Below, piece after piece: positions 1-8,607 of a stretch of 64,000 nucleotides of DNA. The stretch is from Halobellus captivus (GTDB lineage Archaea; Halobacteriota; Halobacteria; Halobacteriales; Haloferacaceae). Under the pieces are notes generated by a model. That model had not been told where the DNA came from. It saw nothing but the letters and a program-made list of their open reading frames with translations, and did no database searches. Within the stretch, counting starts at the first letter, position 1; every line of letters begins with the position of its first letter. Location of the stretch: assembly GCF_007655485.1 (NCBI RefSeq), contig NZ_VJXQ01000003.1, forward strand, positions 79,217 through 143,216, given 5' to 3'. A program made the translations under genes and the position numbers.

Positions 1-1
1 T

Positions 2-316
2 CGCCCCGACAAGCTCTCGGACGTCAAACAGGGCCTCGCTGAGATCGGTGCGCCGTCGCTGACGGTGACGAACGTCTCGGGACGGGGCTCCCAGCCCGCG
101 AAGAAGGGACAGTGGCGCGGCGAGGAGTACACGGTTGACCTGCACCAGAAGGTCAAAATCGAGTGCGTCGTCGCCGACATTCCGGCCCAGGACGTCGTCG
201 ACGCCATCGCCGGGGCGGCCCAGACCGGCGAGAAGGGCGACGGAAAGGTGTTCGTCCTCCCTGTCGACTCCGCGCGCCAGATCCGAACCGGGAAGACCGG
301 CCCGGACGCGGTATAG
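2..316 (+). CDS. P-II family nitrogen regulatory protein (partial, 5' end outside window)
   Basis: This is the C-terminal part (104 residues visible) of a GlnB/GlnK-type P-II signalling protein. These trimers sense 2-oxoglutarate, ATP and ADP and regulate ammonium transport and nitrogen assimilation. The reading frame is open from the first full codon. The visible part has the T-loop with the motif WRGEEYTVD, which includes the loop tyrosine, then the VKIECVVAD strand and the C-loop [14 protein letters not shown] followed by the [10 protein letters not shown] tail, all hallmarks of the family. About ten N-terminal residues are missing upstream. An amtB ammonium transporter gene usually precedes such genes, but that region is not in view. 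GlnK or GlnB cannot be told apart from this fragment. Confidence 0.93.
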   Translation, partial: RPDKLSDVKQGLAEIGAPSLTVTNVSGRGSQPAKKGQWRGEEYTVDLHQKVKIECVVADIPAQDVVDAIAGAAQTGEKGDGKVFVLPVDSARQIRTGKTGPDAV

Positions 317-426
317 GCCTTCGATACCTCGTTCTCTGCGCTGTTGAGCGCACCCGTCACCGTGACAGCGATCCAGATCGTCATTCGGAGAGAAAAACCA
401 AAGGCAGCGGCCGGTTCTCTTCCGGT

Positions 427-1251
427 GTGCAACTGACGCCGGTCACCGCTGTCGGGCTGTTCGTCGCGCTCGCGGGGTTCACCCTGCTCGATCGAACGCG
501 ACGGGCCCTCGGTTCGGGGGACCGCGATCCGATCGGCCCACGTTCGACGGATCTCCGCGAACACGCCTGGAAATGGGCTGTTCCGACGATCCTGCTCGTT
601 TTCGTCGCCGCGGAAGGCAACTCCCTCGCGTCGATCGGCTGGCGGATCGAATCGGTCGATCGATTCCTCCAGCAGATCGGCCTCGGCTTCCTCGCTCTCA
701 CGGGACTGAACGTCCTCACCGCGCCGCTGTGGGCACGCGTCGGCGACGGCGGCGAGAGCCTCGCGGCCGGAATCGGCTCGTTCGCGTCGCTCTCGATACC
801 CGAGCGACTCTTCGTCGCCTTCACCGCGGGTGCGACCGAGGAGACCGCCTTTCACGGCTACGCGCTCGAACGACTGCTCGCCCTCACCGGGAGCGTTCCG
901 TTCGCCGGTGGGGCCACCTTTCTCGCGTTCACGCTGGGTCACGTCGGCGACACGTGGGACCGGCACGCTGCCCTCCGGATCGCACAGCCCGCGCTGGTGA
1001 CGACGCTTCTGTACCTCTGGTTCCGCTCGCTCCCCGCGCTCATCGCGATTCACGCGCTGAACGACGCGGTGGGGCTGCTCCTCGCGGAGCGGTTCGACGA
1101 CGGGGCTCGCGCAACTGACGGCGACGTGTCCGAGTCCGACACCGACCGTTCGGAATCCGCCACTGACTCTGCTGAATCCATCACTGACCCTGCTGAGTCC
1201 GTGACTGATTCCGCTGAATCCGACTCGGCGGCCCTTTCGTGGCTCCGCTGA
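427..1251 (+). CDS. CPBP family intramembrane metalloprotease
   Basis: A 274-residue membrane protein of the CPBP (CAAX protease / bacteriocin-processing, Abi) family, which are intramembrane glutamic-type proteases. I chose the GTG at 427, because it begins directly with a hydrophobic segment (QLTPVTAVGLFVALAG). Family motifs are present: EETAFHGYALERL, corresponding to the EExxxR/G motif, a later FTLGHVGD histidine, and IHALNDAVGL, the HxxxD/N motif near the end of the membrane core. Several hydrophobic spans lie between residues 1 and about 230. The last 45 residues form a hydrophilic, acidic, imperfectly repeated tail that the family does not normally need. The substrate is unknown. The gene stands alone between the P-II gene and hemL. 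Confidence 0.82.
   Translation: MQLTPVTAVGLFVALAGFTLLDRTRRALGSGDRDPIGPRSTDLREHAWKWAVPTILLVFVAAEGNSLASIGWRIESVDRFLQQIGLGFLALTGLNVLTAPLWARVGDGGESLAAGIGSFASLSIPERLFVAFTAGATEETAFHGYALERLLALTGSVPFAGGATFLAFTLGHVGDTWDRHAALRIAQPALVTTLLYLWFRSLPALIAIHALNDAVGLLLAERFDDGARATDGDVSESDTDRSESATDSAESITDPAESVTDSAESDSAALSWLR
1153..1230 (+). repeat. 21-bp in-frame tandem repeat in the CPBP protease tail
   Basis: Three imperfect copies of a 21-bp unit (1153-1173, 1174-1194, 1195-1215) and a partial fourth follow one another in frame. They encode ESATDSA, ESITDPA and ESVTDSA, then ESDSA. The repeat gives an acidic Ser/Thr-rich tail after the last membrane span. The copies differ at several bases, so this is an old or diverging repeat. 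Confidence 0.8.
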
Positions 1252-1332
1252 GAGTGACCACGCTTCCGACGACACGTCTCGCGGTCCTCGGAAGCGACAA
1301 GGATTTTGCACGCCCCCAACGAAGCGGCGCGT

Positions 1333-2607
1333 ATGAGACACGACGAGTCGCGGGCGCTGTACGACAGAGCGCTCTCGGTGATCCCCGGCGGCGTCAACTC
1401 CTCGGTGCGGGCGACGCGTCCGTACCCGTTCTTCATCGAGCGGGGCGACGGCGCGCACGTCGTCGACGCCGACGGCAACCGCTACCTCGACTACGTGATG
1501 GGCTACGGGCCGCTGCTGTACGGACACGATATGCCCGACCCGGTCCGCGCGGCGGTCCAGTCGTACGCGTCGGAGGGGCCGATGTACGGCGCGCCCACGG
1601 AGGTAGAAGTCGACCTCGCGGAGTTCGTCGCGCGGCACGTTCCGAGCGTCGAGATGATCCGGTTCGTGAACTCCGGGACCGAGGCGACCGTCTCGGCGGT
1701 TCGACTCGCCCGCGGCTACACCGACCGCGACAAGATCGTCGTGATGCAGGGCGGCTACCACGGCGCGCAGGAGTCGACGCTCGTCGAGGGGAGTTTCGAC
1801 CACGCCGAGCCGAGTTCGCCCGGTATCCCGTCGTCGTTCGCCGAGCACACGATCCCCGTGCCGTTCAACGACGTCGCGGCCGCAGAACGCGTCTTCGAGG
1901 AGCACGGCGACGAGATCGCAGCGGTGCTAACCGAGCCGATCCTCGGCAACACGGGCATCGTGCACCCGGACGACGGCTACCACGAGCGCCTCCGCGAGCT
2001 CACCGAGGCTCACGGCTCGCTGCTGATCTTCGACGAGGTCATCACGGGGTTCCGCGTCGGCGGCCTCCAGTGTGCGCAGGGGAAATTCGGCGTGACGCCC
2101 GACGTCACGACGTTCGGCAAGATCGTCGGCGGCGGGTTCCCGGTCGGCGCGATCGGCGGGAAGGCGGAGATCCTCGAACAGTTCACGCCCGCGGGCGACG
2201 TCTTTCAGTCGGGCACCTTCTCCGGCCATCCGGTGACGATGGCGGCGGGCTACGAATCGCTCACCTACGCCGCCGAGAACGACGTCTACGATCACGTGAA
2301 CCACCTCGCCGAGCGCCTCCGCGAGGGGATCTCAGACATCGTCGCCGATCAAGCACCCTCCTACACCGTCGTCGGCACCGACTCGATGTTCAAGACGATC
2401 TTCACGCGCGAGGGACACGTCGCACCGAGGAACGCTGCCGACGTCGCCGACGCCGAGACCGAGCGCTGGGAGCGGATCTTCTGGCAGGAGATGACAGAGC
2501 GGGGGATCTTCCTCACCGCGAACCAGTTCGAATCGCAGTTCGTCTCCTACGCACATACCGACGAGGACATCGAGGAGACGCTCGAAGCGTACAAGGAAGC
2601 GCTCTGA
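1333..2607 (+). CDS. hemL: Glutamate-1-semialdehyde 2,1-aminomutase
   Basis: HemL converts glutamate-1-semialdehyde to 5-aminolevulinate in the C5 pathway of tetrapyrrole synthesis, using pyridoxal phosphate. The 424-residue protein starts at ATG 1333 ([13 protein letters not shown]); an upstream in-frame ATG at 1306 lacks family similarity. It contains the typical start [11 protein letters not shown], the [16 protein letters not shown] motif, the FDEVITGFR aspartate motif and the PLP lysine at residue 263 in [14 protein letters not shown]. Length is normal for the family. The other local tetrapyrrole genes (hemC, cobA, hemD) lie downstream, separated by two unrelated membrane-protein genes, so this is a cluster rather than a single operon. 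Confidence 0.97.
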   Translation: MRHDESRALYDRALSVIPGGVNSSVRATRPYPFFIERGDGAHVVDADGNRYLDYVMGYGPLLYGHDMPDPVRAAVQSYASEGPMYGAPTEVEVDLAEFVARHVPSVEMIRFVNSGTEATVSAVRLARGYTDRDKIVVMQGGYHGAQESTLVEGSFDHAEPSSPGIPSSFAEHTIPVPFNDVAAAERVFEEHGDEIAAVLTEPILGNTGIVHPDDGYHERLRELTEAHGSLLIFDEVITGFRVGGLQCAQGKFGVTPDVTTFGKIVGGGFPVGAIGGKAEILEQFTPAGDVFQSGTFSGHPVTMAAGYESLTYAAENDVYDHVNHLAERLREGISDIVADQAPSYTVVGTDSMFKTIFTREGHVAPRNAADVADAETERWERIFWQEMTERGIFLTANQFESQFVSYAHTDEDIEETLEAYKEAL

Positions 2608-2641
2608 CAGCGTTCGTTCCGATTTCAACCGCGCCCCTCGA

Positions 2642-2647
2642 TTTTTT
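2642..2647 (+). terminator. T-run after hemL
   Basis: A run of six T residues lies about 35 bp after the hemL stop codon, in line with archaeal T-rich termination signals. No strong hairpin precedes it. The same AT-rich patch is about 27 bp before the next ATG (2673), so it could equally be the promoter element of that gene. Confidence 0.4.
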
Positions 2648-2672
2648 GTACGAGAGCGGTAAACGAGAGGGT

Positions 2673-3317
2673 ATGGACAGCCCTCCCCGCGACGATTCGA
2701 TTGACGACGGCGACGCATCCGGAGACAGCGTCGACCGTGACGAGCCGACTGTCGACAGCGACGATTCAGTCTCCGAGACCGGCAATTCGGTCGACGACAG
2801 CAATGATCCAGTCGACAACAGCGACGAGTCGGCCGGGACGCACGACCCCGGAATCGGTCGCCGCGACGCGTCTCGCTCCGAACGCGTCGACCCTCCGAAG
2901 AAGGACTTCGACGACCCGATCGGCGATTTACTCCCCCGCGCGAGCGTCGACTCGCGGTGGTGGTACTGGATCGCGGCGATCCCGCTGTACGTCGTCCTCG
3001 TCGGCTTCCTCGCCGTGTTGTTCCTCGGCGCGTTCATTTTCGATCTGTTCCTGACCGGCGGTATCGCCACTGTCTTCGGCGCGTTCGTGGTGGTTCCGGT
3101 CTTGGGACTGCTCGGACTCGCCCTCTCGGTGATGTATCCGATCGCGACGTACGTCGACGCGCGAGCCATCGCCGAGTCGGACGCGTCGTGGACGCCCGAT
3201 CCGCTCGTCTGGGGACTCGCCGCGCTCGCGACGGAGGTCCTGAGCGCCTTCACCCTCAGCGTCGTGCTCGCGCTGTACTACCTGTATAAGCGCCACGTCG
3301 CCGTCGGGACGCCCTGA
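2673..3317 (+). CDS. Membrane protein with Asp/Ser-rich N-terminal domain
   Basis: A 214-residue protein of unknown function. Residues 1 to about 85 are extremely acidic and low in complexity, with repeated DSDDS, DDSND and DNSDES patterns. Residues about 90-210 hold roughly three or four hydrophobic segments (IAAIPLYVVLVGFLAVLFL, GAFVVVPVLGLLGLAL, AALATEVLSAFTLSVVLALYYLYKR). The C-terminal part resembles the small haloarchaeal membrane domain ending in a YYLYKR-type motif, where the acidic N-terminus probably faces the cytoplasm. Start ATG 2673 is the first in-frame codon after hemL and lies just after an AT-rich patch. I recognise no catalytic motif. Confidence 0.7.
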   Translation: MDSPPRDDSIDDGDASGDSVDRDEPTVDSDDSVSETGNSVDDSNDPVDNSDESAGTHDPGIGRRDASRSERVDPPKKDFDDPIGDLLPRASVDSRWWYWIAAIPLYVVLVGFLAVLFLGAFIFDLFLTGGIATVFGAFVVVPVLGLLGLALSVMYPIATYVDARAIAESDASWTPDPLVWGLAALATEVLSAFTLSVVLALYYLYKRHVAVGTP

Positions 3318-3342
3318 CTCACTTCCGTCCGTCCCCGGCTAC

Positions 3343-3759
3343 TCAGTCGACGGCGAAATACGCCCGGAACCGCCGCCACGTCCGCGGATGCGCGAGCGCG
3401 ACGCCGACACCGAGAGCAGCGATCCAGAGCGCGAGAACCGTCAGGAACGCGTGCCACGAACCTCCGGCGTCGGCGACGCGCTGGACTCCGGAAGCGAGGT
3501 ACAGCGACAGGAACGTCGCCGTCGTCGCCACGCCGACGATGAACCCGCGAACGACGTTCCACGTGGGGTCGTAGTACCGAATAACGCCGACGCCGACCGC
3601 CGCGAGGACGGCCGCATACCAGAACCGGGGTTCCAGTGGAAACGGAAGGGTCGAGACGACAGTATCAACGGGATCGAACGCGGGCTTGAGGACGAACCAC
3701 AACAGCGCGACATGGAGGAACTCGCCGACTTCGTCAACGATGCGGCTAGCGAGGGACAC
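3343..3759 (-). CDS. Hypothetical four-span membrane protein
   Basis: A 138-residue protein read on the minus strand, starting at GTG 3759. It has about four hydrophobic segments: FLHVALLWFVLKPAF, FWYAAVLAAVGVGVI, GFIVGVATTATFLSLYLASGV and AFLTVLALWIAALGVGVALA, ending with the basic sequence PRTWRRFRAYFAVD. It faces the preceding gene and runs opposite to hemC. I do not recognise the family, and no conserved charged residues in the membrane suggest a transporter. Codon use and composition fit the neighbours. Confidence 0.6.
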   Translation of the reverse strand: MSLASRIVDEVGEFLHVALLWFVLKPAFDPVDTVVSTLPFPLEPRFWYAAVLAAVGVGVIRYYDPTWNVVRGFIVGVATTATFLSLYLASGVQRVADAGGSWHAFLTVLALWIAALGVGVALAHPRTWRRFRAYFAVD

Positions 3760-3871
3760 GTCGACGGCGACGCAACCGTTCGGTGAGTGCCTTTCGGAAG
3801 CGGCCGCGCGGGTCGCGTCGTTCGCGACGGAAGTGGTGGCCTTTTCACCCGTGGCCGCCGAGGATTTGCTA

Positions 3872-4987
3872 ATGACTACTCGCGGGACACTCCGACTGGC
3901 GACGCGGGGTTCGGATCTGGCGCTCCGACAGGCGGCGAGCGTTCGGAAGACACTCGAAGACCGCCGTTTCGATGTGGAACTCGTCGAAGTCGAGACGCGC
4001 GGCGATCAGATCAGAGACGAACTCATCCACCGACTCGGTAAGACCGGCGCGTTCGTCCGCGCCCTCGACGAGAAGGTGCTCGACGGCGACGTCGACGCCG
4101 CGGTGCACTCGATGAAAGATATGCCGACCGAGAAGATGGGCGACCTCGTCGTCGCCGGGGTCCCGATGCGCGAGTCGGCCGCGGACCTGCTTCTCACGCC
4201 CGACGGCACCGAACTGGAGAACCTCCCCGCCGGGTCCGTCGTGGGTACGTCCTCGCTCCGTCGGAAGGCGCAGATCCTCGCCACGCGGCCGGATCTGGAG
4301 GTCGAACCGCTGCGCGGGAACGTCGACACGCGGATCGAGAAGCTGCTCGCGCCCGAACTGCAGGCCGAACACGAGCGCCGCGTCGACGCCGATCGCGACG
4401 AGAGGGGCAACGCCGCCGACGCGTCCGCGGAGGGAGAGGAGTACGAGCGTGACTTCGAGGAATCGATCGACGAGTGGTTCGACGGCCTCGCGGAGATCGA
4501 ACGCCGCGCGCTCGAACGCGAACTCGACACCGAGTACGACGCGATCGTCCTCGCCGAGGCGGGGCTCCGTCGCACCGGTCTGCTGCACCACGTCGAGTAC
4601 GCGCGGTTCGACCCGGGGACGTTCGTCCCCGCGCCCGGGCAGGGCGCTATCGCGGTCACCGCGCGCGCCGACGGCGATGTCGCAGAGGAGATCCGATCGG
4701 CGGTCGATCACCCGCGGACCCGCGTCGACACGACCGTCGAGCGGACGGTGCTCGCGGAACTCGGCGGCGGCTGTATCGCCCCGATCGGCGTCCACGCGAA
4801 GCTGCAGGGCGAGTACGTTCACGTGACCGCGCGCGTGCTCTCGGCCGACGGCGAAGACGATATCGAGGCGAGCCGCGACCTCCCGGTCGACGACCACGCC
4901 AACGCGGCCGCGGACTTCGCCGCCGACCTGGCGGACCGCGGGGCCGACGACCTGATAGCCGAGGCGCGCGAAGCCGCGGAGGAATGA
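3872..4987 (+). CDS. hemC: Hydroxymethylbilane synthase (porphobilinogen deaminase)
   Basis: HemC joins four porphobilinogen units into hydroxymethylbilane. Start ATG 3872 gives MTTRGTLRLATRGSDLALRQA, the expected N-terminus, and a protein of 371 residues. Visible motifs are VHSMKDMP, VGTSSLRRKAQ, LRGNVDTRIEKL, PAPGQGAIAVTAR and GGGCIAPIG, where Cys301 should carry the dipyrromethane cofactor. The protein is about 60 residues longer than bacterial enzymes because of an acidic insertion near residues 165-225 after LRGNVDTRIEKLLAPELQ; this looks like a haloarchaeal feature and I see no frameshift. Its stop codon overlaps the cobA start (ATGA), so hemC-cobA-hemD are very likely translationally coupled. 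Confidence 0.97.
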   Translation: MTTRGTLRLATRGSDLALRQAASVRKTLEDRRFDVELVEVETRGDQIRDELIHRLGKTGAFVRALDEKVLDGDVDAAVHSMKDMPTEKMGDLVVAGVPMRESAADLLLTPDGTELENLPAGSVVGTSSLRRKAQILATRPDLEVEPLRGNVDTRIEKLLAPELQAEHERRVDADRDERGNAADASAEGEEYERDFEESIDEWFDGLAEIERRALERELDTEYDAIVLAEAGLRRTGLLHHVEYARFDPGTFVPAPGQGAIAVTARADGDVAEEIRSAVDHPRTRVDTTVERTVLAELGGGCIAPIGVHAKLQGEYVHVTARVLSADGEDDIEASRDLPVDDHANAAADFAADLADRGADDLIAEAREAAEE

Positions 4988-5826
4988 CGATGCGCGACGA
5001 TGAGGCGGACCACGTCGACGAGGTGCGCCCCGACGAGACGGCCCCCTCGAACGCCAGCGGTACCGTTTACCTGATCGGCAGCGGCCCCGGCGACCCGGAA
5101 CTTCTGACCGTGAAGGCGCGTCGGCTCCTCGACGAGGCCGACGTCGTCCTCCACGACAAACTCCCGGGCCCGGAGATTCTCGGGACGATACCCGAGGCGA
5201 AACGAGAGGACGTCGGCAAGCGCGCTGGCGGCGAGTGGACGCCACAGGAGTACACGAACCGCCGACTCGTCGAACTCGCCCGCGAGGGGAGGGACGTGGC
5301 CCGCCTGAAGGGCGGCGACCCCTTCGTCTTCGGTCGCGGCGGCGAGGAGATGGAACACCTCGCGAGCGAGGGAATCCCCTTCGAGGTGGTTCCCGGAATC
5401 ACCTCCGCGATCGCGGGGCCGGGGACGGCTGGCATCCCCGTTACCCACCGCGATCACGCCTCCTCGGTCTCGTTCGTCACGGGCCACGAGGACCCGACGA
5501 AGGACGAATCCGCGGTCGATTGGGACGCGCTCGCGGCGACCGGCGGAACGCTCGTCGTCCTGATGGGCGTCGGAAAACTCCCGGACTACGCCGCCGCGCT
5601 GCGGGAGGCCGGAATGGTACCCGACACGCCCGTCGCGCTCGTCGAGCGCGCGACGTGGCCGGAGATGCGCGTCGCGACCGGGACGCTCGGAACCATCGTC
5701 GACGTTCGCGATGCCGAGGGGATCGAACCGCCCGCGGTCACCGTGATCGGCGAGGTGGCGGCGACCAGAGCGCGCGTCGTCGAGCTCCTCCGCAACCGTA
5801 CGGGAACCGAGGTGTCGACGGAGTGA
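4984..5826 (+). CDS. cobA: Uroporphyrinogen-III C-methyltransferase
   Basis: This SAM-dependent enzyme methylates uroporphyrinogen III at C2 and C7 to form precorrin-2, the entry to siroheme, cobalamin and archaeal alternative heme synthesis. The 280-residue protein starts at ATG 4984, overlapping hemC by 4 bp; a second ATG at 4990 is possible. It has an acidic 25-residue N-terminal extension, then VYLIGSGPGDPELLTVKARRLL, DVVLHDKLPG, the GGDPFVFGRGGEE motif, VVPGITSAIAGPGTAGIPVTHR and LVVLMGVGKL, all typical of SUMT. It is a single-domain form with no CysG-like dehydrogenase part. hemD follows with a GTGA overlap. Confidence 0.95.
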   Translation: MTMRDDEADHVDEVRPDETAPSNASGTVYLIGSGPGDPELLTVKARRLLDEADVVLHDKLPGPEILGTIPEAKREDVGKRAGGEWTPQEYTNRRLVELAREGRDVARLKGGDPFVFGRGGEEMEHLASEGIPFEVVPGITSAIAGPGTAGIPVTHRDHASSVSFVTGHEDPTKDESAVDWDALAATGGTLVVLMGVGKLPDYAAALREAGMVPDTPVALVERATWPEMRVATGTLGTIVDVRDAEGIEPPAVTVIGEVAATRARVVELLRNRTGTEVSTE

Positions 5827-6587
5827 CCCGCGCGGTCCGCGTGGCGGTCTTCCGCCCGGACGACGAGCGGATGGAGCAGGCGGTCGAACTGTTCGACTCG
5901 CTCGGGGCGATTCCCGTCCCCGACCCGATGCTCGCGGTCGACCCGACGGGCGAGATTCCGGGCGAAAAGTCCACCTCGCACAGCGATCCCGACCTCGTCG
6001 TGCTGACGAGCAAGACCGGCGTCGAACTCCTCGAGGCGGCCGCTTGGACGCCGGGAGACGCGCAACTCGCCGCTATCGGTCCGCGAACTGCGGCCGCCGC
6101 CCGCGACGCCGGATGGGACGTCGATATCGTCCCCGAGGAGTACACCTCCACCGGACTCGTCGCAACTCTCGAAGCCGATGTCGACGGCCTGCGCGTGGAG
6201 GTCGCGCGCAGCGACCACGGCAGCGACGTCCTCGTCGACGGACTCCGCGCCGCGGGTGCGGACGTCCACGAGACGGTCCTGTATCGACTCGTGCGGCCCG
6301 AGGGCTCCGGACAGTCGACGGTGATGGCCGCGGGCAGTGAACTCGACGCCGTCTGTTTCACCTCCTCGCTCACGGTCGAGAACTTCCTGGCGGCCGCCGC
6401 CGAGCGCGACGTTCGCGCGGAGGCGATCGCGGGACTGAACCGCGCGGTCGTCGGCGTCATCGGCGCACCGACGCGGGAGACGGCCGAAAGCCACGGGATC
6501 GACGTCGACGTCGTCCCCGAGAACGCGACCTTCGACGAACTCGCGACCGCCGTCGTCGAGGAAGCCGCGCCGACGTACCACGAGTAA
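5823..6587 (+). CDS. hemD: Uroporphyrinogen-III synthase
   Basis: HemD cyclises hydroxymethylbilane to uroporphyrinogen III with inversion of ring D. The 254-residue protein starts at GTG 5823, whose GTGA overlaps the cobA stop. Sequence conservation in the family is low, but the pattern fits: VAVFRPDDERMEQAVELFDSLGA, LVVLTSKTGVELL, LAAIGPRTAAAARDAGWDVDIVP and, in the second domain, VETVLYRLV-type and DAVCFTSSLTVENFL motifs, ending in a TFDELATAVVEEA helix. Position directly after hemC and cobA supports the call strongly. Confidence 0.92.
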   Translation: MTRAVRVAVFRPDDERMEQAVELFDSLGAIPVPDPMLAVDPTGEIPGEKSTSHSDPDLVVLTSKTGVELLEAAAWTPGDAQLAAIGPRTAAAARDAGWDVDIVPEEYTSTGLVATLEADVDGLRVEVARSDHGSDVLVDGLRAAGADVHETVLYRLVRPEGSGQSTVMAAGSELDAVCFTSSLTVENFLAAAAERDVRAEAIAGLNRAVVGVIGAPTRETAESHGIDVDVVPENATFDELATAVVEEAAPTYHE

Positions 6588-6622
6588 GGCCCTACTATCC
6601 TCCGTTTCGGTATGGGCGTGGG

Positions 6623-6629
6623 TTTAAAT
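6623..6629 (+). promoter_or_regulatory. TATA-like box for the DHH phosphoesterase gene
   Basis: TTTAAAT lies about 27 bp before ATG 6653. This spacing is what a leaderless haloarchaeal transcript needs and supports that start codon. Confidence 0.6.
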
Positions 6630-6652
6630 CCGAGAGCGACTCACGGCCGAGT

Positions 6653-8104
6653 ATGAGCGCGGACACGACGCCGAGCGCCGACGGCCCGGTTCCCGAACTC
6701 CGCGAACGGGCCGTCGCCTGCGCGGACCGACTCCGAGCAGCCGATCGCGTCCTCCTGGCCTCGCACATCGACGCCGACGGACTGACGAGCGCCGCCGTCG
6801 CCGCTTCGGCACTCGAGCGCGCCGAAATCCCCTTCGAGACCGTGTTCGCCAAACAACTCGACGAACACGAGGTGGCGCGGATCGCCGCGACCGACTACGA
6901 GACGGTGTTGTTCACGGACTTCGGGAGTGGCCAGTTGGACGCCATCGCGCCGTACGCGGCCGACGGTTCGTTCACCCCAGTCGTCGCTGACCACCACCAG
7001 CCCGCCGAACTTCCGGACGATCACGACGAGCCCGAATATCACCTGAATCCGCTCCTCTTCGGCCTCGACGGCGCGTCGGAACTCTCCGGCGCGGGAGCGA
7101 GTTACGTGCTCGCGCGCGCGCTCGAACCGTCGGACGGCGACAACCGCGATCTCGCCGCGCTCGCGGTGGTCGGTGCGATCGGGGATATGCAGGGAACCGA
7201 CGGCGGCCTCTCCGGCGCGAATCAGGGCATCGTCGACGAGGGCGTCGCCGCCGGTGTCGTCGAGGAGGCCACAGACCTCCTGGTCTACGGACGACAGACG
7301 CGACCGCTCCCGAAGTTCCTCGAATACGCGAGCGACGTCCGCATCCCGGGGATCACGAACGACGCGAACGGCGCGGTCGAGTTCCTCTCGGATCTCGAAC
7401 TCGACCTCAAGGAAGACGGGGAGTGGCGTCGCTGGGTCGATCTCACGATGGCGGAGCGACAGACGGTCGTGAGCGGCCTGTTGAAGCGGGCGATCGCCTC
7501 TGGCGTCCCCGCGAACCGAATCGACGCGCTCGTCGGGACGACCTACACGCTGACCGACGAAGCCCCCGGAACCGAACTCAGAGACGTCAGCGAGTTCTCA
7601 ACGCTCCTGAACGCGACGGCCCGATACGAACGCGCGGACGTCGGACTCGCGGTCTGTCTGGGCGATCGCGCAGACGCGCTCGATCGGGCGCGCGCGTTGC
7701 TCCGGAACCACCGCCGAAACCTCTCGGAAGGTCTCCGGTGGGTCCAAAACGAGGGAACGACGGTCGAAGGCAATATCCAGTGGTTCGATTCCGGGACGCG
7801 AATCAGAGAGACCATCGTCGGTATCGTCGCCGGAATGGCTGTCGGATCGTCCGGAATCCGCGGCGATATCCCGATTCTCGCCTTCGCGGAGAAATCCGAC
7901 GAGGAAGTGAAAGTCAGCGCTCGCGGCACGCACGCGCTCGTCCGCAAGGGATTGGACCTCTCCGCGGTGATGCGCGAGGCGTCGCGTTCGGTCGGTGGCG
8001 ACGGCGGCGGCCACAACGTCGCCGCGGGCGCAACGATCCCGATCGATTCCCGAGACGCGTTCGTCGCCGAAGCGGATCGAATCGTCGGCCAGCAGTTGTC
8101 GTAG
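6653..8104 (+). CDS. DHH/DHHA1 phosphoesterase (RecJ-like nuclease)
   Basis: A 483-residue DHH-superfamily protein, probably a single-strand-specific exonuclease or related nucleic acid phosphoesterase. The DHH core shows HIDADGLTSAA (motif I), VLFTDFGSGQLD (motif II), VVADHHQP (motif III, the DHH signature) and a VVGAIGDMQG motif (IV), which together bind two metal ions. The C-terminal DHHA1 domain ends in SVGGDGGGHNVAAGATIP, the glycine-rich substrate-binding motif (GGGH). The protein is much shorter than bacterial RecJ and resembles archaeal RecJ-like proteins that associate with replication factors; that association is inferred from family, not seen here. The gene is monocistronic with its own TATA-like box. 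Confidence 0.88.
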   Translation: MSADTTPSADGPVPELRERAVACADRLRAADRVLLASHIDADGLTSAAVAASALERAEIPFETVFAKQLDEHEVARIAATDYETVLFTDFGSGQLDAIAPYAADGSFTPVVADHHQPAELPDDHDEPEYHLNPLLFGLDGASELSGAGASYVLARALEPSDGDNRDLAALAVVGAIGDMQGTDGGLSGANQGIVDEGVAAGVVEEATDLLVYGRQTRPLPKFLEYASDVRIPGITNDANGAVEFLSDLELDLKEDGEWRRWVDLTMAERQTVVSGLLKRAIASGVPANRIDALVGTTYTLTDEAPGTELRDVSEFSTLLNATARYERADVGLAVCLGDRADALDRARALLRNHRRNLSEGLRWVQNEGTTVEGNIQWFDSGTRIRETIVGIVAGMAVGSSGIRGDIPILAFAEKSDEEVKVSARGTHALVRKGLDLSAVMREASRSVGGDGGGHNVAAGATIPIDSRDAFVAEADRIVGQQLS

Positions 8105-8607
8105 GCGCTCTGATCGAAGCTCCAGCACACATTCGTATATCGAAATTCAGTTTATCGCTCTAGCCGTCATTGTCTCGCTACACCACCCAGTGGCTGTTCT
8201 GTGCCTGTTGATCGCCTGTGAATCCACTGACAGGGATTGCACCGCCGGAAATCTTCGAGTCGCGTGTGTCAGAACGGGCTGGATTCTGGGTGGTCCGAAC
8301 GGGTCACACCGTCTCGTACTTCACTCACTCTGATCGAGGGCACTCACTGTCGATCGGTCGGGTTTGATACACCAACCGGCGATACACCTCACCCACTGCT
8401 GAAATCGGCGCTGATGGCTAGCATTCCATTCGATAGTCGCACCGATGTCTTCGGGATGAACCGAACGAACAGCTTCACGCGCGCCTACGGGTGGCTGTCA
8501 CCGTGATCACTCATTGGACGTACGAGATATGGGGGATACAGCTCCAGAGACGGATGAAATCGATAGCTGGCATTTTCCGATCAATGCACTCTGTATATCA
8601 CATACTG
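8105..8607. other. 503-bp intergenic region without recognised gene
   Basis: This stretch lies between the ends of two convergent genes. It is lower in GC and has frequent stops. Open frames of about 90-100 codons on the plus strand (for example 8237-8506) have no protein-like composition or known motif. I found no tRNA, hairpin-plus-T-run or repeat. It may hold the 3' ends of both neighbours' transcripts or decayed sequence. Confidence 0.5.

Noticed and set aside
8237-8506. A 89-codon plus-strand frame in the gap after the DHH gene
   Set aside because: Its composition does not fit haloarchaeal proteins (few acidic residues) and there is no motif or promoter.
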